Part shown: piece after piece, positions 60,107-64,000 of the stretch
Layout: every line of letters begins with the position of its first letter
How positions within the stretch are numbered: the first letter of the stretch is position 1
Assembly: GCF_000284375.1 (NCBI RefSeq)
Contig: NC_017249.1
Coordinates: 6,054,001-6,118,000 of the forward strand
Direction: 5' to 3'
Length of the DNA stretch: 64,000 nt
DNA from: Bradyrhizobium japonicum USDA 6
GTDB lineage: Bacteria; Pseudomonadota; Alphaproteobacteria; Rhizobiales; Xanthobacteraceae
Program-made: the position numbers and the translations under genes
The notes under the pieces: generated by a model
Told to the model about the DNA's origin: nothing
The model's input: the letters and a program-made list of their open reading frames with translations, nothing else
The model's database searches: none

Positions 60107-60394
60107 ATGTCCTCCACATTCGATCAGGTCGCTACGATCATCGCTGAAACCTGCGACATCCCGCGCGACACGATCACGCCGGATAGCCACGCCATCGATG
60201 ACCTGGGCATCGACAGCCTCGATTTCCTGGACATCGCGTTCGCGATCGACAAGCAGTTCGGCATCAAGCTGCCGCTGGAAAAGTGGACCCAGGAGGTCAA
60301 CGACGGCAAGGCGACCACCGAGCAGTATTTCGTGCTGAAAAATCTGTGCGCCCGCATCGACGAACTGGTTGCGGCCAAGGGCGCGAGCGCCTAA
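60107..60394 (+). CDS. acpXL: Acyl carrier protein AcpXL for very-long-chain fatty acids
   Basis: A 95-residue ACP with the phosphopantetheine serine in [17 protein letters not shown]. It is acidic and carries the long C-terminal helix [14 protein letters not shown] that distinguishes AcpXL from the housekeeping AcpP (about 78). AcpXL carries the 26-30-carbon hydroxy fatty acid added to lipid A in rhizobia. The start at 60107 is chosen over upstream codons because the fold begins there. It heads an operon with fabZ-, fabF- and lpxXL-type genes, the known genetic neighbourhood. Confidence 0.92.
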   Translation: MSSTFDQVATIIAETCDIPRDTITPDSHAIDDLGIDSLDFLDIAFAIDKQFGIKLPLEKWTQEVNDGKATTEQYFVLKNLCARIDELVAAKGASA

Positions 60395-60404
60395 GCGCGC
60401 GGTC

Positions 60405-60875
60405 ATGCAACTCGAATACTTCCACATGATCGATCGCGTCGTCGACCTCAACGTCGACGCGAAGACGATTGTCGTCGAAGCCCTGGTCCCCAAGGAGAGC
60501 ACGATCTTCGAGGGGCACTTCCCGGGCTATCCCCTGATGCCCGGCGTGCTCCTGATCGAATCGATGGCCCAGGCCTCGGGCTGGCTTCAGCTCGGCGTGC
60601 TCAAGTTCGAGCGCATGCCGATCCTGGCCGCCGTCAAGGAGGCCAAGGTCCGCGGCTCGGTCTTCCCGGGCGATCTCATGATCATCGAGGCGACCCTGTC
60701 GCATCAGGGCTCCGGCTATGCGGTGACCGACGCCAAGATCAGGGTCGACGGCAAGCTGCGCGCGAATTCGACGCTCACCTTCACGCAGATCCCCTTCCCA
60801 AATGCGGATATGCGCGGCTTCATGGACGCGGTCGCCAAACGCGTCGGCTTCCCGCAACAGGCCGGATCGCCATGA
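60405..60875 (+). CDS. 3-hydroxyacyl-ACP dehydratase (FabZ-like) of the VLCFA cluster
   Basis: A 156-residue hot-dog-fold dehydratase. The catalytic His and the motif HFPGYPLMPGVLLIESMAQASGW are standard for FabZ. It should remove water from 3-hydroxyacyl-AcpXL in each elongation round. It lies 10 bases after acpXL and overlaps the next gene by 4 bases. A housekeeping fabZ should exist elsewhere. Confidence 0.92.
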   Translation: MQLEYFHMIDRVVDLNVDAKTIVVEALVPKESTIFEGHFPGYPLMPGVLLIESMAQASGWLQLGVLKFERMPILAAVKEAKVRGSVFPGDLMIIEATLSHQGSGYAVTDAKIRVDGKLRANSTLTFTQIPFPNADMRGFMDAVAKRVGFPQQAGSP

Positions 60876-62077
60876 CTGACACTGCTTTGAAGCCCGGCCA
60901 GACGGAAGTCTGGATCACCGGCATTGGCCTTGCCACCTCGCTCGGCGAAGGCCTGGACGCCAATTGGGCCGCGCTTCAGGACAAGCGCATCAATGTCGAC
61001 GAGAAGGGCTTTGCGCCCTGCATCGTGCATCCCCTGATGCCTGTGACCTTCGACAGCCAGATCCCGAAGAAGGGCGACCAGCGCCAGATGGAAGCCTGGC
61101 AGCGCATCGGCACCTATGCCGCGGGCCTTGCGCTCGATTCCGCCGGGATCAAGGGCAACAAGGACATCCTGTCGAAGATCGACATGGTGGTGGCCGCCGG
61201 CGGCGGCGAGCGCGACCTCAATGTCGACTCCGGCGTGCTCACGGCTGAGGTCAAGGGCGCCAATGCGCCCGGCTTCCTCAACGAACGGCTGATGAGCGAT
61301 CTCAGGCCGACCCTGTTCCTAGCCCAGCTCTCGAACCTGCTCGCCGGCAACATCGCCATCGTGCACGGTCTCGGCGGCACCTCGCGCACTTTCATGGGCG
61401 AAGAGGTCGCGGGTGCCGATGCGGCGCGCATTGCGCTCGCGCGCATCGCCTCGGGCGAGAGCGACATCGCGCTGATCGGCGGTTCCCACAATGGCGAGCG
61501 CAAGGACCTGATGGTCCTCTACGAATTCGGCGACTTCAATCTGAAGGACAAGTTTGCTCCGGTGTGGGCGCGCAAGGATCACGCCGGTTTCGCGTTGGGA
61601 TCTGCCGGCGCCTTCCTGGTGCTGGAATCGAAGGCGCACGCTGAAGCGCGCGGCGCAAAGCCGTTCGCAAAGCTGTCGAGCGTCGTTGCCGACCTCGCCC
61701 GGCGCAAGCAGCCCGGCGACATGGCCGCAACGCTGGAGAAGCTTTGGGAAAAGCTGCCCAGGCGCGAGGGCAAGGGCGCGATTATATCGGGCGCGACCGG
61801 CGCGGAGCCCGCGACGTCAGAGGAGCGCGGCTTCCTGAAGGGCCATCCCGACTTCCCGGTGCGTGCGACCGGCACGATGTTCGGCCACACCATGGAAACG
61901 CAATTCCCGCTCGGCATCGCACTCGCGGCGCTGTCGATCTCGCGCGGTGCGCTGTTCCCGCCGAACGATTCCACCGGGACCGAGATTGAAATGCAGGGCG
62001 CGCCCACCCAGATTGTGGTGGTGGGGGCCGGACACTGGCGCGGCGAGGGCATGGCTCTGGTCGAGGCCGTAAGCTGA
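60872..62077 (+). CDS. Beta-ketoacyl-ACP synthase (FabF2XL-like)
   Basis: A 401-residue condensing-enzyme-like protein (VWITGIGLATSLGEGLDANW at the start). The nucleophile Cys of FabF normally sits in a TACA/TACS motif; in the corresponding region here I read GLGGTSRTFMGEEVAGADAA, with Ser/Thr and no Cys, so it may lack the active-site Cys. The fold is otherwise normal, with GTMFGHTMETQFPLGIAL near the end. It probably acts as a chain-length-factor partner of the following FabF, as in two-protein condensing systems. Confidence 0.85.
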   Translation: MTDTALKPGQTEVWITGIGLATSLGEGLDANWAALQDKRINVDEKGFAPCIVHPLMPVTFDSQIPKKGDQRQMEAWQRIGTYAAGLALDSAGIKGNKDILSKIDMVVAAGGGERDLNVDSGVLTAEVKGANAPGFLNERLMSDLRPTLFLAQLSNLLAGNIAIVHGLGGTSRTFMGEEVAGADAARIALARIASGESDIALIGGSHNGERKDLMVLYEFGDFNLKDKFAPVWARKDHAGFALGSAGAFLVLESKAHAEARGAKPFAKLSSVVADLARRKQPGDMAATLEKLWEKLPRREGKGAIISGATGAEPATSEERGFLKGHPDFPVRATGTMFGHTMETQFPLGIALAALSISRGALFPPNDSTGTEIEMQGAPTQIVVVGAGHWRGEGMALVEAVS

Positions 62078-62124
62078 AGCGCGTCGCGCTTTGGCGGATG
62101 CTCTAGCTCAATCGGGGGATCGAC

Positions 62125-63402
62125 ATGACTGCACCACGCGACAAACTCGGGCGTCCCGTCGTCGTCGTCACCGGCATGGGCATCATGACCTCGCTCGGCA
62201 ACGGCAAGGCCGACAATTGGGCGAAGCTCGTGGCCGGCGAATCCGGCATCCGCACCATCACGCGCTTTCCGGTCGACGGCCTGAGGACGACGATGGCCGG
62301 CACGGTCGATTTCGTCAGCGTCGATCCGTTCTCGTCCACTGCCCTGTCCGAGCGGATGGCTGAGATCGTCACGCAGGAAGCGCTCGCGCAGGCCGGCATC
62401 GGCGCCAAGGCCGATTTCCCCGGTCCGCTCTTCCTTGCGGTTGCACCGGTCGAGGTCGAGTGGCCGCAGCGCCGTGAGCTCGGCCGCGCCGTCGGCGCGC
62501 AGGACATCACCTATGACGATCTGCTGCGCATCTCCGGCGGCGGCAAGTACAGCGCCTATCACCACCGCTTCATGTTCGGCTCGGTCGCCGCATACCTCGC
62601 CGAGACGTTCGGCACCAAGGGGTCGCCGATCTCGCTGTCGACGGCCTGCGCCTCGGGCGCGACCTCGATCCAGCTCGGCGTCGAGGCGATCCGCCGCGGC
62701 GAGACCGATGCCGCGCTGTGCGTGGCCACCGACGGCACCGTGAACCCCGAAGCTCTCGTGCGGTTCTCGCTGCTCTCGGCGCTGTCGACACAGAACGATC
62801 CGCCGCAGGCGGCCTCCCGCCCCTTCTCCAAGAACCGCGACGGTTTCGTCATGGCTGAGGGCGCCGGCGCGCTCGTCCTGGAGAGCTACGAGGCCGCCAC
62901 CGCGCGCGGCGCAAAAATCCTCGGCGTGATCGCCGGCTGCGGCGAGCTCACCGATTCCTTCCATCGCACCCGCTCCTCGCCCGACGGCAAGCCGATCATC
63001 GGCTGCATGAACAAGACGCTGGCCGATGCCGGCATGACGCCGGACCAGATCGACCACATCAACGCGCACGGCACCGCGACGCCCGAGAACGACAAGATGG
63101 AGTTCAACACGACGTCGGCCGTGTTCGGCGATCTCGCGCAGAAGATTCCGGTCACCTCCAACAAGTCGATGGTCGGCCACACCATCTCGGCCGCAGGCGC
63201 CGTCGAGGCGATCTTCTCGCTGCTCACCCTCGAGCATCAGCGCATTCCGCCGACGATCAACTACGAGACCCCGGATCCCACGATCCTGTTCGACGTCGTC
63301 GGCAACAAGGCGCGCGATGCCCGCGTCACCGCGGTCATGTCGAACTCGTTCGGCTTCGGCGGCCAGAACGCCTCGCTGATCCTGACCCGCGAACCGGCCT
63401 GA
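62125..63402 (+). CDS. Beta-ketoacyl-ACP synthase II (FabF1XL-like)
   Basis: A 425-residue condensing enzyme with the complete active site: Cys in LSTACASGATSIQLGVE, His in HINAHGTATPENDKMEF and His in NKSMVGHTISAAGAVEA. The C-terminal SNSFGFGGQNASLIL is typical. It should carry out the chain-elongating condensations for the very-long-chain acyl group, with the preceding Cys-less homologue as possible partner. It is 47 bases downstream of that gene. Confidence 0.93.
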   Translation: MTAPRDKLGRPVVVVTGMGIMTSLGNGKADNWAKLVAGESGIRTITRFPVDGLRTTMAGTVDFVSVDPFSSTALSERMAEIVTQEALAQAGIGAKADFPGPLFLAVAPVEVEWPQRRELGRAVGAQDITYDDLLRISGGGKYSAYHHRFMFGSVAAYLAETFGTKGSPISLSTACASGATSIQLGVEAIRRGETDAALCVATDGTVNPEALVRFSLLSALSTQNDPPQAASRPFSKNRDGFVMAEGAGALVLESYEAATARGAKILGVIAGCGELTDSFHRTRSSPDGKPIIGCMNKTLADAGMTPDQIDHINAHGTATPENDKMEFNTTSAVFGDLAQKIPVTSNKSMVGHTISAAGAVEAIFSLLTLEHQRIPPTINYETPDPTILFDVVGNKARDARVTAVMSNSFGFGGQNASLILTREPA

Positions 63403-63410
63403 CCGGACGC

Positions 63411-64000
63411 ATGGCGCTGCTTCCTGCGAGCACGAAGGCCCGCGCGCGGGAGGCCGCCAAGTCGATCGGTGGCAGCCTGATCGGCGCCGCCACCGTCGGT
63501 ATGCTGCGCACCACGCGCTATTTCGATCCGGCCAAGACCTCGGACTTCTTCTCCCGCGTCGTGAAGACGATCGGCCCGCGCCTACGCGAGCACCGCATCG
63601 GCCGCGCCAATCTCACCGCGGCATTTCCCGAGAAGTCGCCGGAAGAGATCGAAACCATCCTGATGGGCGTGTGGGACAATCTCGGCCGCGTCGGTGCCGA
63701 ATTCGCCCATATGGACCAGGTCTGGGATTACGATCGCGATCATCCGGAAAAGAGCCGGATCGAACTGCCGCCGCGCAGCATCGAGCTGTTCGATCAGATC
63801 CGCGACGACGGCAAGCCGGCGCTGATCTTCGCCTCGCATCTCGCCAATTGGGAATTGCCGGCGCTCGCCGCCGTCGAGCATGGGCTTGATGCCGCGATCC
63901 TCTATCGCCGGCCGAACATCGCGTCTGCCGACCGCATCATCCAGGAGATGCGCCAGGTCAACATGGGCACGCTGATCCCCGCAGGCCGCGACGCCCCCTT
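63411..64000 (+). CDS. lpxXL: Lipid A very-long-chain acyltransferase LpxXL (5' part)
   Basis: The first 196 or so codons of a lysophospholipid/lauroyl acyltransferase family member starting MALLPASTKARAREAAKSIG. The HxxxxD-like motif of this family is seen as ASHLANWELPALAA (His-x4-Glu, as in LpxL/HtrB), near residue 144. It should transfer the 27-hydroxyoctacosanoyl-type chain from AcpXL to lipid A. It begins 8 bases after fabF, so it is in the same operon. In several rhizobia an alcohol dehydrogenase gene lies between fabF and lpxXL; here it does not. The gene runs off the right edge. Confidence 0.88.
   Translation, partial: MALLPASTKARAREAAKSIGGSLIGAATVGMLRTTRYFDPAKTSDFFSRVVKTIGPRLREHRIGRANLTAAFPEKSPEEIETILMGVWDNLGRVGAEFAHMDQVWDYDRDHPEKSRIELPPRSIELFDQIRDDGKPALIFASHLANWELPALAAVEHGLDAAILYRRPNIASADRIIQEMRQVNMGTLIPAGRDAP

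Noticed and set aside
1..64000. tRNA, rRNA, insertion sequences, integrases, prophage genes
   Set aside because: I looked for cloverleaf-like segments, transposase motifs and phage genes on both strands and saw none that I could support.

Overview
The window reads as chromosome of a high-GC alphaproteobacterium, most likely Bradyrhizobium or a close relative. The support is the codon and GC style, four palindromic intergenic repeats of a kind common in that group, many periplasmic binding proteins and amidohydrolases for scavenging organic acids and N-heterocycles, and the acpXL-type very-long-chain fatty acid cluster at the right edge. I saw no tRNA, rRNA, insertion sequence, prophage or CRISPR array.

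Layout. 0-5 kb: a MarR-controlled efflux operon (marR, FUSC, DUF1656, HlyD) divergent from an MFS exporter. 5-11 kb: an orphan amino-acid-type binding protein and a complete branched-chain-type ABC importer (livG-F-H-M-K order) whose livH carries a frameshift. 11-19 kb: an NMT1-type ABC importer, a GntR regulator, a SnoaL-like protein and three amidohydrolases, probably one catabolic unit for an unknown N-heterocycle or amide. 19.6-25.8 kb: a leftward seven-gene operon (tetR, ligI-like lactonase, dctA-type symporter, galB-like hydratase, ligK/galC-like aldolase, a 4,5-dihydroxyphthalate decarboxylase-like protein and an NAD(P)-binding oxidoreductase). It encodes the lower part of the protocatechuate 4,5-cleavage/gallate pathway without its ring-cleaving dioxygenase.

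26-30.7 kb: two orphan binding proteins, a DUF763 protein and a cytochrome P450. 30.8-46.8 kb: a nicotinate catabolic supercluster. It contains a ferredoxin-NADP reductase, an enamidase, a NicR-like MarR regulator, a complete branched-chain-type ABC importer with a fused permease, DUF1185 and UPF0280 accessory proteins, a 6-hydroxynicotinate reductase, and a two-subunit NicAB-type nicotinate hydroxylase whose large subunit carries three haem c sites. This pairs an aerobic-type hydroxylase with a reductive ring pathway best known from anaerobes. At 47 kb lies an extradiol dioxygenase.

48-59 kb: a HerA-type ATPase, a lower-GC segment with a large cyclase/ATPase/TPR protein and a frameshifted di-haem cytochrome, then an AhpD-like protein, MgtC, a Crp/Fnr regulator, several small proteins and a ParB-like protein. 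60-64 kb: acpXL, fabZ-like, two fabF-like genes and the start of lpxXL, for the very-long-chain acyl group of lipid A.

Two families of inverted repeats tie the catabolic genes together. A 12-bp palindrome (TTYGTRTACNAA) lies upstream of fpr/enamidase, of the hydroxynicotinate reductase operon and of nicAB. A longer motif (TTTGTAC-N4-GTACAAA) occurs once beside tetR/tctC and once, 22 kb away, upstream of the orphan extradiol dioxygenase. The second pair suggests that the dioxygenase belongs to the tetR operon's pathway and may be its missing ring-cleavage step.
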